Positions 1 through 10,306 of a DNA stretch of 64,000 nucleotides are shown here, in pieces. Origin of the DNA: Tomocerus qinae (taxonomy: Eukaryota > Arthropoda > Collembola > Entomobryomorpha > Tomoceridae); contig CM034546.1 in assembly GCA_020055645.1 (NCBI GenBank), forward strand, positions 83,204,001 through 83,268,000. The letters are read 5' to 3'. A program made the position numbers and the translations under genes. The notes under the pieces were generated by a model. That model ran no database searches, was not told where the DNA came from, and saw only the letters and a list, made by a program, of their open reading frames with translations. Numbering within the stretch: position 1 is the first letter of the stretch; every line of letters begins with the position of its first letter.

Positions 1-39
1 CAGAAAATGCTCCTTGAGAAGAACTACCTGGACAAGTGA
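1..39 (+). CDS. possible end of a terminal exon (12 codons)
   Basis: The first bases read CAG, as a 3' splice site would, and are followed by an open frame that stops with TGA at 37-39. The encoded end is short and charged (LLEKNYLDK). No homology can be judged from 12 residues, and the upstream sequence is outside the window. It could equally be chance. Confidence 0.2.
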   Translation, partial: QKMLLEKNYLDK

Positions 40-93
40 CCGTCTACTCAAAAGGTCAGTGTATTTTCAAAAAAATCTGAAATAACTGGAATT

Positions 94-785
94 TGGCATG
101 CTTTGGATTTTGCGGAAAATGGCGCTGATACAGTAAACCACAACGGAGGGTGACCGTGAAAAAATGCAAAGAATATGCAAATCGAATGTAAATGCGCTTA
201 TCAAGACAGAGCCATAGTGGACGAGTCCGAGTTCCTAATAAACAGATTCCACTCATCGCAATCTACTTCATAGCAATCTTCCTTCTCTCACAAACGTACT
301 TACTGATGTTTCATACTCTACCAACGTATTCCACTACACAACGACTCGGCTACCCCAACTTAATTCGGTTGGGCGAAGGTAGAATATATATATTTAAAGT
401 AAGTTAATCTAGCGTAATACATACTGTAATTGCATTATGTGTGTAATAATATAAACTTTAAGATTACAAAATAAAAGTTCTTTGAATAGATTGTAAGGTG
501 AATGTAAGCTCCTGCTGCAATTTGCGCGGGTCATCGGCCTCATTCCTTACTTAAGGTCTTTCCCTATTTGTTCTTCAATTCGCTTTCTATTACGTTGCAA
601 CTATGCATAAAATTATACAATATACCAGTGAAAAATATTAATATTAATTATTTGTCTTTCAATCTATCCTGTCATTATTGTACTTAGGTGGTAATTTCGG
701 TGGAGTGTTATAATCTGTACTTGTATGTATGATAATGTAACGCTGCTTACTACTGTTCTGAAAATAAAACCAATACCAATACCAA
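94..785 (+). mobile_element. dispersed repeat, copy A, with ACCAAT tail
   Basis: This stretch is similar to 50470-51511, from the shared start around TTGGCATGC to a 3' end of repeated ACCAAT units after a polyadenylation-like AATAAAA. Such short-unit tails are typical of CR1/L2/RTE-type retroposons or of SINEs that use their machinery. There is no reverse transcriptase frame, so it is a truncated or non-autonomous copy. Confidence 0.5.
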
Positions 786-1230
786 TTGTATGTAATGTGA
801 TTTATTGTTATACCATTCACGCCAGTAAGTTCTCGCCCGCCCGTAATAATATAAGGATAGATATATTCAGTGTTCACTGTTTAAAGTATAACAAAACACT
901 TTGTTGCTTTAAATTATACTCATCCGATACTCGGTTCTCTGTCACTCGTTTTAACTCATTTTAACGTAAAATGAGTTTCCGAGTATGTAAGACTCTTAGT
1001 TTGCATTATCTTACCATAATTGCACAGCTATTCACCATTGAGAGCATTGTTACATGAAATGTTACCCCTTGGGGTAGTAACTAGGGAGCATATAGAATTT
1101 GATTATGAATCTCTGCAATTTCATTGGCTAATCGAAAAAAATTTCGACCAATCAAAATCGTTTTTGAGTGTGGTCAGAATTTGAAAAAGTATACGAAAAC
1201 TGTGAGTCAACAGTATTAGGTATATATATC
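786..1230. other. no gene seen
   Basis: AT-rich sequence with no convincing frame. At 1105-1170 there is a short CATTGGC...GACCAAT dyad that resembles 11155-11215, so part of it is probably an old repeat. Confidence 0.4.
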
Positions 1231-1384
1231 AAATCAAATCAAATAATAGCTTTATTGTCAAACGGCATCAGACATATCCAAACATGATATACTGTTCTCC
1301 AGCAACAGACATAGAGTATTATTTGACTAACTACAGTACTTTTATAACAAACATATATTTTACATAAGTCAGGAATAACACAGA

Positions 1385-2464
1385 TTATCTTAAGGACTTA
1401 ATGTAAGTTAACAAACTGTTTTTGAATTGAGGTAAGCAAGTGATATTTTTTAGTTTATACGGTGGGCTATTCCATTCAAAGGCACCTCTTACTAAACACG
1501 AATCTTTAGACTGGGTAAAATTGCACCGTGGAACAAATAAGTCATTTATTTGTCTTGTAGTTCTCCTAGCATTATTTAATCTCAAGTAGTCTGAGAAATT
1601 ACCAGCATGTAGAAAGGTATAAGTATAAACGCATAACGAGTACTTGATTTGCCCAGAAACAGTTAAAATACCAAATTTATCATATATCATTTAGTAAAGA
1701 GATTAGGCATGGCGACATTGCCAGCATATATTCTACGGACAATTTTGTTACTAAAGTAGTACTTTAACAAAAATTGATCAAATAAACTTTGAATACTTTT
1801 TAGATTAGCCTCTGAAGTGCATGAATAGACAACTAATCCATATTCAAAAATTGAGTAAACTAGGGCCCTAAACAATACAGGCATTGATTTTGAGGGAATT
1901 TTGTGCTTATGTAGTAACAAATTATGGACCCTGAAACCCATCTTATGAGAGATACGGTCTATATGAGAATTAAAGTTAAGTTTCTCATCCAATTTTATTC
2001 CAAGGTACTTAAAACTTAGAGTACAATTTATAGTACAATCATTTACATTAATTGAGTCAGGAACTGCATATCAAATTTAGTATGTGGATACCTAAATACT
2101 AAATAATTGGATTTTTCCCAACTAGGTAAGGAATAGTTATTGTTGCACCAATTATTGAACTCCAGCATGTTTGATTGTACAGTAACAATGACATCACTTT
2201 TGCTAGCACTACTTGCTGGGGCCGCTAGGTCATCTGCAATAGTGTTTTTTTGAGCTTAAATATTTATTCATATCATTTATGTAATAGCAATATAAAAGTT
2301 GTTGTAGCGTCGAGCCTTCAGGAAGGCCACCATATACAGGAAAATTGTCAGAACGGAACCAACCAAATCTAATACAGGTACTCCGATTAGTAAAATAGTC
2401 ACACAATATTTTCATGACTTGACTAGGTGGCTCGAATTCGTCCTGCATCTTATTTATCAAGTGT
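1385..2464 (-). pseudogene. LINE reverse transcriptase, C-terminal half
   Basis: Frames at 2460-2230, 1992-1687 and 1690-1385 carry the back half of a LINE reverse transcriptase and its C-terminal domain. The A-D-D catalytic box lies near 2240-2250 but sits after a frameshift in a run of seven T (A on the coding strand). The segment with EYGLVVYS closely matches the LINE at 32192-37112, so both belong to one family. At least two frameshifts and a stop separate the pieces. Confidence 0.8.
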
Positions 2465-2468
2465 ACAT

Positions 2469-2907
2469 TGAAGTGACTCCTCTTTCCCTAAAGCCAGAGT
2501 ACTCCGTTATATGTATTAATCTATTAGTATGATAGAATATGCATATATTATTATTGGCCAATAGCATAATATAATAATGGTGATTATGGTGTTGTGTACT
2601 TACACTACCTATCCCTTCTCTATGCCAAGGTGATGACGATGATGACCAAATAGAACCGGATGTCACGTCACAGGATTAGATAGGATAGTGCACAATTTAT
2701 TATATCTGAACTACAATAATGTTTATAATGAACCGAATTGTATTAGAATAGTGTCTTCTCCTTCTGGTTTTCCCGCACGTCCAACTCCTTGCTCGTTCCT
2801 TTACTCACTGGCGGCTTCGTTGATAGCAAACACGAAGCGAGTTCTTGCCTTGCCGTAGAGTAGTTCTTGGTTGATAGGTTGTTGGGACTGGCGCTGCGGT
2901 CCCTTCA
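2469..2907 (-). repeat. 3' LTR of the Gypsy element
   Basis: 439 bp bounded by TGAAG and CCCTTCA on the plus strand. The part 2603-2907 is closely similar to 9256-9569. The left 130 bp align poorly with the other LTR. The third ORF runs into this LTR as far as 2801. Confidence 0.8.
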
Positions 2908-3226
2908 GTATCCTCCGTTGAAGAGGAAGTGTACCGGGCAAAACCTCTTGTGAGGTACCACTTCCAGATGGATGCTGGATTGAAGAGCCATTAACTATGG
3001 CTGTCCTTAATTTTGGTGGTACTCCGGGATTCTTGGTTTCCACGGCCTTGTTCTTCGTCCTGATGTTTAATTTATGGATGCGACGATTACGTTCATTTCT
3101 CCAGTGTGGGTTGTCATTTCGGAAGGTTCGGAGAAACTCGTTCTTTTCATTGACACAGGACTTTTTGAAATGAGTGTCAGAGCCGCAATTGTAACAGTAA
3201 TACTTAGCTGTCTTCTGAGGAGGCTC
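2801..3226 (-). CDS. CCHC zinc-knuckle continuation of the third ORF
   Basis: A single TAA at 3227-3229 separates this from the exonuclease-like frame; the reading frame is the same. Right after it lies C-Y-N-C-G-S-D-T-H-F-K-K-S-C (3196-3155), a perfect CX2CX4HX4C knuckle, the type that binds nucleic acid in Gag nucleocapsids. A basic stretch follows, and the frame runs into the 3' LTR to stop near 2801. Most likely the stop is a decay mutation and the ancestral product was one protein of about 540 residues, but two separate products cannot be excluded. Confidence 0.6.
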   Translation of the reverse strand, partial: EPPQKTAKYYCYNCGSDTHFKKSCVNEKNEFLRTFRNDNPHWRNERNRRIHKLNIRTKNKAVETKNPGVPPKLRTAIVNGSSIQHPSGSGTSQEVLPGTLPLQRRILKGPQRQSQQPINQELLYGKARTRFVFAINEAASE

Positions 3227-4447
3227 TTATGTCGTGGTTGTGTTGGGCGATGATGTCGACGGACTTGGGTCAATGGAGATATGGATGGAGTCAGTAAAAT
3301 GTTTGCATACAATTTCTTCGATGAATTTCCTGGCACCGAATCTCCTATCATACTCTGGTATGTGTCCAAGGGATTTTGCGAGAGTTTCCGCTGTAGTTGG
3401 TATGCTTCTGGCTATTTTCTCTGCAATTTTAGGCATCAAAACGAGGTTTGGTTGGGTGTCGTAATATTTAGCGATTTGCATTCTCCAGTTAAGTAGATCT
3501 TTGTAAATCTGCAGTGAATCTTCTGAGAGTGCTTTCGAGTAGATTTCTTTTTTGATGTAGTTGTTGTTGACGTACTTCTTAACCGAATCGTTGGTGTAGG
3601 TGGCCAGAACTGTCTTATTAGTTGAGTCATAAATGGATTGAAAGACTGCGATGGGGTTGTCTTTATGACTTTTTGCCTGCTTGATGACGAGTTCTTTCTG
3701 GTGATTCCATATACGAAGTAAAGTAATGGCTCCGTATTCTTCGAGTTCAGCGGGTAAGATATGATTGGCCACGGGTGGTCTAATTCTTACACGAAAATCT
3801 GCCCATTTAACATCTTTGTTGACTTTTTGACTGGCTGCTTCTCCAAGATAAAAGTCGACGGCGTTATTGAGGCTGATTTGTCTGTCGTTCATATACAAAT
3901 AATAATGACCTGCTTGAGTGTCTAGTACGTCTGTTGTGTATATTTGGAAGCAACATTGGAGCTTGTGGACGTCGTTGTAATGATCATGGAATATTTTGAT
4001 AATATACTTGTCTTCCAGAACTTGTCGAAGGAGTGTCATGATGAGAGAGTGGGTGGGATAGGGATCAATTATAAAAGTGTGATCCGGAATGGCGATTTGG
4101 ATGACTGCAGTCGAGCAGATGAAAGAGTTTTCTTCGTCCCACTTGATGTCAACTGCAATTTCTTTTGCGGACTGTAATAGACGGATCATCCACCGAAATT
4201 GCTGTTCGTTACGTACGTAGACTGGTTTTCGCTCCAAATCCAGGCTCTTGTAGATGTTCATGTGCAACACCACTTGCTGTGGCGGTCTCCAATTTTGGAT
4301 GGCCTTTTTCATGAGATTTGTTGACGAGTATCTGGGGCATGTATTCCAACGTCGTTGGTTGTCCAGAAAAATTGGGTAATCATCTTGTGGCCTAGATAGT
4401 GGTTTGGGCCACTTTTCACGCAAAGACTTAATTTCTTTGATGTTCAT
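3227..4447 (-). CDS. Rrp6/EXOSC10-like 3'-5' exonuclease domain with HRDC, carried by the Gypsy element
   Basis: A 406-codon frame, the longest intact one in the element. Residues 1-75 resemble the region before the nuclease domain of EXOSC10. Residues 75-250 read as a DEDD-type exonuclease: motif I A-V-D at 98-100, motif II around D159, then the family block W-A-D-F-R near 215-219 and L-P-x-E-L-x-E-Y at 231-238. Residues 303-382 resemble the HRDC domain (WRMQIAKYYD at 321-330). In the cellular family this enzyme trims RNA in the nuclear exosome. Here the motif I glutamate is lysine (D100-I-K102), and the aspartate four residues after the motif III tyrosine (Y238) falls in a three-residue gap, so activity is probably lost. 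It lies 130 bp after integrase, on the same strand. The domain call rests on motif reading, not a search. Confidence 0.75.
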   Translation of the reverse strand: MNIKEIKSLREKWPKPLSRPQDDYPIFLDNQRRWNTCPRYSSTNLMKKAIQNWRPPQQVVLHMNIYKSLDLERKPVYVRNEQQFRWMIRLLQSAKEIAVDIKWDEENSFICSTAVIQIAIPDHTFIIDPYPTHSLIMTLLRQVLEDKYIIKIFHDHYNDVHKLQCCFQIYTTDVLDTQAGHYYLYMNDRQISLNNAVDFYLGEAASQKVNKDVKWADFRVRIRPPVANHILPAELEEYGAITLLRIWNHQKELVIKQAKSHKDNPIAVFQSIYDSTNKTVLATYTNDSVKKYVNNNYIKKEIYSKALSEDSLQIYKDLLNWRMQIAKYYDTQPNLVLMPKIAEKIARSIPTTAETLAKSLGHIPEYDRRFGARKFIEEIVCKHFTDSIHISIDPSPSTSSPNTTTT

Positions 4448-4470
4448 TTCACCACTAACTGTGGCGTAAC

Positions 4471-4484
4471 CTGCAAAAGGAAAT
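4471..4484 (-). promoter_or_regulatory. candidate 3' splice site before the third ORF
   Basis: On the minus strand the sequence TTTCCTTTTGCAG ends at 4471, 24 bases before the ATG at 4447. It is a pyrimidine-rich acceptor. A spliced subgenomic RNA, as used for env in errantiviruses, would give the third ORF its own message. No matching donor near the 5' LTR was identified. Confidence 0.35.
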
Positions 4485-4578
4485 TGATGTCATGCTTGGT
4501 ATTTTCAAGGATAGAAGGACATAAGATGTTCGTTAATTTGGAGATTGACTGAGGAATTAATTTTGAAAATGAAATATA

Positions 4579-7276
4579 TTAGACTTTATAATTAATATTA
4601 CGGTTTCTGGGTCGAAATTTCCTTTGGGAAGGAAAATCGGTATCAGAAACAATAAGATCATCATTTTTATTAAGATTTTGTATACGTTTTTTCTGAAAAG
4701 ATTTTGAGTGCACAATAGGATCAATATCAACGTCAGATACATGGTAATTAGTCGTGGATTGTTTCTTAGGATTAGTAAGGACGGTATAAGTAACGGGAGT
4801 AGGTTTACCAACAACTTCATACGGACCAATCCATTTTTTAAATAACTTGGATGAGAGTTTAGCAGCAGCATCTGCTTTTTGATGGTTCCTAACTAGCAAT
4901 AACTGTCCAATTTCGTAAGAAACATCGCGATGGAATAAATCATATCGACTTTTAGTAATCTGATGTGCATGAATGAGATTATCTCTAACTAAACCAATGA
5001 TCTCTACTAATTTTTCGGGTAGATTGTCAGGAGAGGGTTGGGAGGAGGTTTGTAGTGCGCGATCAAGGGAGAGGGGAATTTTCTTACCTAGATTAAGAAT
5101 ATCAGCATTTATTTTAGTAGAATTATTGATCGCCGTACGCACAGCTAGCGCAAATTTCTGTAAATATTCATCCCAAGTGTTATGCATACTACCTACATAA
5201 CTACTAATCATAGTTTTAAGGTTCCTGTGTTGCCGTTCAGCTTGATTAGTCTGAGGGTGAGCAACACTAGTGAATTCATGCATAACATTCCATTTATTAC
5301 AAAGACGACTGATTATTTTAGAGGTAAATTTCGTACCATTATCAGACAAAATAACTCTAGGGGCTCCGTACCTACAAAAGATTTCATCTTCTAGAATTAT
5401 TTTTAATTTTGCAGCTGTTGCATTACGTATGGGGAAAAGTTCAACCCACTTGCTTAAATCATCTGTGACTGTGAGAACAATTTTATTATCAGCGCATCTG
5501 GAGCAACCATGTCTCTGCCTGGTCTATGCTTAATTTATATTTCCAATCAGAGAGCATAGCATGCCAGCGATCTAACTTTTTAGATTTACCTAGCATATTT
5601 CTCCACCAAACTAGAGCTTCATGATCCGTTTCTACTGTGATATTTTCTCCGAAAATGTAATTTTTGAATAAATTTACGCTCCACATTATAGCTAAACATT
5701 CCCTTTCTGAAGTATGAAGGTTCTTTTCACTATTTCGTAATTTTCTGCTTGCGTAGTAAATAACACGTTCGACATTATCTTTAGTTTGAACTGCACCTAA
5801 ACCAGTATCTGATGCATCGCATTTAACTGTGAAGGGCAAACTATAGGCGATGCCATGTATGAGGGCACCATTAGCTATGGCGTTCTTTAATTTTACAAAT
5901 GCATCTTCATGCTCAATAGTCCATTTATATTTGTTTCCTTTCTTAAGTAGCGAATACAAAGGACAACAAATAGTAGCGTAATCTTTAACAAATGTGGACT
6001 GATATTGACACAGACCTAAGAATTTTTGAAGTTCTTTAACACTAGTAGGCCTAGGATATTTATTAATTGCTTCTACTTTAGATTTGTCATGTGCTATGCC
6101 ATCTTGCGTAATAATATGACCAAGGTATGAAACTTCTCTAACACCAAATATGCATTTTTAAGGATTTACAGTTAAACCTGCTTGTAATAGTCTATTAAAT
6201 ATTACTTCAAGGTGTTGAAGGTGTTCTTCTAATGTTTTAGAGTAAACCAACAAATCGTCAATATAAACTACAGCGAATTTGAAAAGGTAACCATCTAAAA
6301 CTCTATCCATTAACGTGGAAAAAGTAGATGGCGTATTTCTTAAACCAAAGCTCATCACGAGCATTTCGTATAAGCCGTGAGGCGTGATAAAAGCTGATTT
6401 TGGAATACTATTCATGTGCAATAATCCGCTTTTTAAATCAATCAATGTGCAATAATCCACATCAAGTCTTAAAATTTGATGTGGATTATGAATTGGCGCA
6501 GAATTAGCGGCAGTTTGATTATTAACTTCAGTGTCGTCTATAACTAATCTCCAGTCTCCAGTTTTCTTTTCTCTATAAAAACAAGGTGAAGCCCATGGAG
6601 GACGAAAAGGTCTACAAATACCTAATCTTAACATTTCATCTAAGTCAGTTTTAAATCTGTCTCTAATTACTTGATTGTTACATGGAAAACATTTTTTTCT
6701 AACAGATTTGTCATCTGGACAATCTATTACATGATATGCCCAATTAGTTCTGCCTAATTTGTTTGAAAACACTTCAGGATATTTATCAATTAACGCTTTA
6801 ATTTGAATTTGCTCAGGTGTCATGTGAGGATTGTTTAAAGGAAAAGTTGTGTTAGGTTCGTTGACGTACCAGTAGACTTGTCTCGGTAAGCTCAACTCAA
6901 TGTTCATTTGTGTAATAAAATCAGCACCTAATACGCATTTGAAAGGTAAGTTATCAATAATGAAAAATGTAGTTTCAATTTGCTTTCCATCTAAAATTAA
7001 CATAATAGTCATTACGCCTAATGGTCGAATTGTTTCATTGTTAGCAGCTTTAAGTTCAATTTTTTGAGATAGTTTTGTATAATGTTTTTTAATTTTCTTG
7101 GCAAAGTCTTTAGAAATAAGGGAATAAGTTGAAAGAGTATCAAATCCAGCTTGAAAAGATTTAGAATTGATTGAGACTTCTACTGTGGGAACACCGTAAT
7201 CGTTTACTTGAAGGACCGGGAGGCAGATGGATTGTCGTAAGTCTGACTCCCTGCCAACTCTTTTAAAGGATGGCAT
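4579..7276 (-). pseudogene. Gypsy pol: protease, RT, RNase H, integrase (decayed)
   Basis: From 7276 the order is protease, RT, RNase H, integrase. The protease active site should be D-T/S-G but reads D-T-L (D46, near 7140). RT keeps the Y-I-D-D box near 6263-6252, and the motif A aspartate in LIDLKSG. A TAA at 6158-6160 interrupts the RT thumb region. RNase H is recognisable at 5959-5530 (CDAS and ETDHEA boxes). At about 5490-5530 the sequence jumps to the integrase core; the HHCC zinc-binding domain of integrase and the end of RNase H are deleted. The integrase core has both aspartates (near 5465 and 5345) and the glutamate in NQAER. Its C-terminal domain ends at 4579. With a mutated protease, a stop and the deletion, this copy cannot be functional. 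Confidence 0.88.
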
Positions 7277-7419
7277 TGATTTTCTTCCATTTCTCTTTGT
7301 CGTGCTTCATCAAATCCTTCGGAAACGGTGATTTTCATCTTCATTCCATTCTCTGTGGCAAGGATCCACAAGTGGGAGTGCAACTCCGCTTTTGCTAGGG
7401 CACTCGCGAGCATAGTGGC

Positions 7420-8640
7420 CTATGCCCCTGTATTTTCTGCGGACAACTTCATCGCTGTTGCCTTGGGAATTATTGTTTCTGGGGTTTTGGTTTGATTGTC
7501 TTGTATTGTTCTGTTTTGATTAATTTTGCTGTGAGTTATTTTGACTGTTTTGCTGTTGCTGATTAGAATTTCGTTGGCCGTTGGTGGAATAGTTGTTATA
7601 ATTGTCGGCAGGATTGTTAGTTGAACTGTTGTGGTGGCCGACTCGATAAGACTGATCTCGTTGCTGGCCTCTGAAATAGCCTCTGAAATTTCCTCTGGGA
7701 TTTTCTCTTTTGTATGGATATCTTTGGTAAGAGTTAGGTTGGTTTTGCTTTTCTTCATTTGTTTTCTGAAATTATTTCCTAATCTCAGCTTCTTGTCTTG
7801 TGGCTGGAGGTAAGTCGGATTGTCTTTTGTAGAAATTGTCTTCGTCACGTAGATTTCTAAGAGCTTGTGTCCCGTAAAGAATAAGATTATCAGCGTTCAT
7901 AGGTGTGAAATAAGGAATAGCCAATCGAAGTCGTGGTGTCAAAGTTGAAAGTATGCGTTGAACGGACACTTCTTCGGGTTCTGTAGGATTTACTTGCTTA
8001 GCCAGGGTTAGCATGTCGTATACGTAGGATTCTAAAGGTTCATTTATGTGCTGTCGACGAGAGTAGAGTATTCTAGCCCGTTCCGCTTGATGGTTTGGAG
8101 TATCGTATTTGTCCCTAAATGCTTGAAAAAGTTGTCCCAATCGAGTGTACTTGTTTTGATTAATTCAAACCATTGCTTGTTTTCCTTCGGTAGAACAGAA
8201 CTTAGCATGTTGATGTAGTCCGTAGCTTTGGCTTTTGAAATATCTTTCTAAGTCATCAAGGTAAGTTTCTGCTGAATGTTCCTTCGGTTTGTATTCAGGT
8301 ATCTTTACATTGGAATTGGGGGCGTAAAGGTTAACTGTCTGTTGATTGGCCAGTGGGAGTGGCTTTTGCTTGGGCTTGCTTCTTTTTGGCTTCTGCTTGG
8401 GCTTGCTTCTTTTAAGCTTCTGCTTGGGCTTGCTTCTTTTTGGCTTCTGCTTGGGCTTGCTTCTTTTTGGCTTCTGCTTGGGCTTGCTTCTTTTTGGCTT
8501 CTGCTTGGGCTTGCTTCTTTTTGGCTTCTGCTTGGGCTTGCTTTATATTGGCTTCTGCTTGTAACCTTGTAAGGCTTTATCTTTATTCTTCGAATAGCTG
8601 TCTTGTCTTTGTGTTCTGCTTTTATTTAGTATGGGCGTAG
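7420..8640 (-). pseudogene. Gypsy gag with internal repeat array (decayed)
   Basis: Gag-like sequence upstream of pol. A repetitive N-terminal stretch (see 8366-8554) is followed by capsid-like frames around 8330-7772, with at least two frameshifts near 8230 and 8125, and a Q/N/R-rich nucleocapsid region with an in-frame TAA near 7520. The nucleocapsid knuckle survives as G-H-Y-A-R-E-C near 7400, but its first two cysteines are replaced by R and Y. Identity rests on position and composition. Confidence 0.7.
8366..8554 (-). repeat. 27-bp tandem repeat, 7 copies, in gag
   Basis: Unit CTTGGGCTTGCTTCT followed by TTTTGGCTTCTG, repeated seven times with little divergence. On the minus strand it encodes a 9-residue unit of type QAQAEAKKK, expected to form a charged alpha-helix. 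The plus-strand reading (leucine- and tryptophan-rich) is antisense. Confidence 0.85.
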
Positions 8641-9240
8641 ATTTCTTCATGCATGAGAAATAGCACACCAGTAACTCTGGCGAGCCTTGCAATGGAAATA
8701 GTGTAATGACTTTTAGATGAAATAGGAATTATTTAAATGATTAAACTTTGCTGTAAGTCACTGCCTGTGACTGTCTTCAAAGTTAAAAGTCAAGAATTAA
8801 TATATGGCCAGTAACTCTGTAATAGCAATGCAAATCTTTGCTTAAACAAAAATGAAGATATTCACAACCATTAGCTATGGTACGAAAAATGTTAAATTTA
8901 TCTTGAGTGAGATCAAGTAGTTTAGTTATAGGTTGAGTGAAGTAAAAGGAATACGAGCAAGGTACGTTCGGAGACAAGGACAATTTGTATAAATGTTAGT
9001 GCAGTCGTGGCTTCTAGCTAATTTGCATACGTATGTAATGATATCTAGCTTTTTAGACATAAGACCTGGCGCCTGGCGCAATGAATTGCATTAAATTTCG
9101 TTTAACACGATTAATTTAGCACATACAACAATAATAATCAATAAATGGCATAATAAAATGATTTATGTAATTGTATATTATATTTGTTATTTGTATTGTC
9201 TTACGCGAATTGTAGGTGTTACACTCGTGCGAAATTTAGC

Positions 9241-9569
9241 ATGACTCTTCTTTCCACTACCTATCCCTTCTCTATGCCAAGGTGATGATGATGATGACCA
9301 AATAGAACCGGAGTCACAGGATTAGATAGGATAGTGCACAATTTATTATATCTGAATTACAATAATGTTTATGATGAACCGAATTGTATTAGAATAGTGT
9401 CTTCTCTTTCTGGTCTTCCCGCACGTCAAACTCCTTGCTCGTTCCTTTACTCACTGGCGGCTTCGTCTGCGAGTCTCTTCGTTGATAGCAAACACGAAGC
9501 GAGTTCTTGCCTTGCCGTAGAGTAGTTCTTGGTTGATAGGTTGTTGGGACTGGCGGTGCGGTCCCTTCA
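9241..9569 (-). repeat. 5' LTR of the Gypsy element
   Basis: Ends CCCTTCA at 9569, followed by the ACAT duplication. It is highly similar to the other LTR over about 310 bp, with a 14-bp extra piece near 9466. The inner border is uncertain: 9241 is where clear similarity ends, but weaker matches may reach about 9100. Confidence 0.75.
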
Positions 9570-9573
9570 ACAT

Positions 9574-10300
9574 AGTTAAGGCTTGGAAATGCCTTGTTTA
9601 TATCATAAAAAGACACACTTGCATAATTACGACTATCTATGGTAGTATAAATTGTATTTGTTAATTCCACTAGAGCATGAGTAGTCGGCAGACCTTATTG
9701 AAAACCATATTGGTTATCAAAAGAATAAGAGTTTGATAACATATGTGTAGTTAGATTAGTTAACAAAATAGACTCAAAGGTTAGACAGGCAGTATTAATG
9801 TATAGGGAAATTCGACCTCTGCCAATTGAAACTACATGTTTGACCCGCTGGCAGTAAGACTATTAACTGTTAACATATAGTCAGCTGTCGGTAGTGTTCA
9901 CTTCGAGTAAATACGATCAGGTGATTGGTAGTGCATGAATAAGTTGGCGGTCTTTAGTCTTACAGCGATCGGGTCCAACATGCAGTTTCAATTGGCAGAG
10001 GTCGAATTTCCCTTATACATTGATACTGCATGTCTAAGCCCTACTCTGCCTAGGAATGGGATTATAGTTATGAGTCTATGACTATTGGGATTTTGTTTAT
10101 CTCCATTGGGTTTTAAAAGTGGAGCAGCAACTCCTGCCTTCCATTCCTTAGGAATACAGCCAGTCTTAAGACATAAATTAAAAAGTTTTGTAATAGGTAA
10201 TACAAGTATCCCTAACATTACCTTTATAGTTTTAGGGGGAACACAATTTATGCCACTAGAAGCACTAACTTTATAGTAGGCACAGTAGGCAGTGTATTTG
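9574..10300 (-). pseudogene. LINE reverse transcriptase, N-terminal half
   Basis: Frames at 10300-10014 and 9803-9574 hold the front of a LINE RT: the P-P-K-T-I-K and T-K-L-F-N stretches, then the PLLK and IIPFLG region, and after the MITE the D-I-N-K-A-F-P motif A. The Gypsy element follows directly at the codons after FPSLNY. Confidence 0.75.
9804..10013. mobile_element. 210-bp MITE in the LINE
   Basis: About 30-bp near-perfect terminal inverted repeats starting AGGGAAATTCGACCTCTGCC, flanked by TAT on both sides. No coding capacity. The short target duplication suggests a Tc1/mariner- or Harbinger-type mover. Confidence 0.7.
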
Positions 10301-10306
10301 TGTATT

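Larger units (their letters stand above)
2469..9569 (-). mobile_element. Ty3/Gypsy LTR retrotransposon with an exonuclease-like third ORF
   Basis: The element starts TGAAG and ends CTTCA, and is flanked by the 4-bp duplication ACAT (2465-2468 and 9570-9573), inserted in a LINE. The order on the minus strand is 5' LTR, gag (with a 27-bp repeat array), protease, reverse transcriptase, RNase H, integrase, third ORF, 3' LTR. The RT-RNase H-integrase order is that of Ty3/Gypsy. The LTRs differ by several substitutions and indels, and gag and pol contain stops, frameshifts and a deletion, so this is an old, inactive copy. The third ORF, in the position where envelope genes occur in errantiviruses, is not envelope-like. 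It resembles an Rrp6/EXOSC10 exonuclease. Confidence 0.9.
1231..10300 (-). mobile_element. CR1/L2-like LINE split by later insertions
   Basis: A non-LTR retrotransposon on the minus strand. Its 3' end is the short-unit tail at 1231-1250 (CAAAT units on this strand) next to an AATAAA-type signal. Reverse transcriptase fragments lie at 1385-2460 and 9574-10300. The two halves join in frame logic across a Gypsy element at 2469-9569, whose removal leaves one copy of ACAT. A second insertion, the 210-bp element 9804-10013, interrupts the N-terminal RT part. The 5' end stops at or before 10307, where another TIR element begins, so endonuclease and ORF1 are missing. The copy is dead. Confidence 0.8.

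Noticed and set aside
3227..4447. Resident host EXOSC10 gene next to a Gypsy element
   Set aside because: It lies inside the element's LTR and target-duplication borders, has no introns, and is missing catalytic residues.
8276..8572. Leucine/tryptophan-rich plus-strand frame of 98 codons
   Set aside because: It is antisense to the 27-bp gag repeat; its regularity comes from the tandem array.
2469..9569. Envelope gene in the third position of the Gypsy element
   Set aside because: The third frame has no signal peptide, no membrane segment and no furin-type site; it has nuclease and HRDC-like motifs instead.
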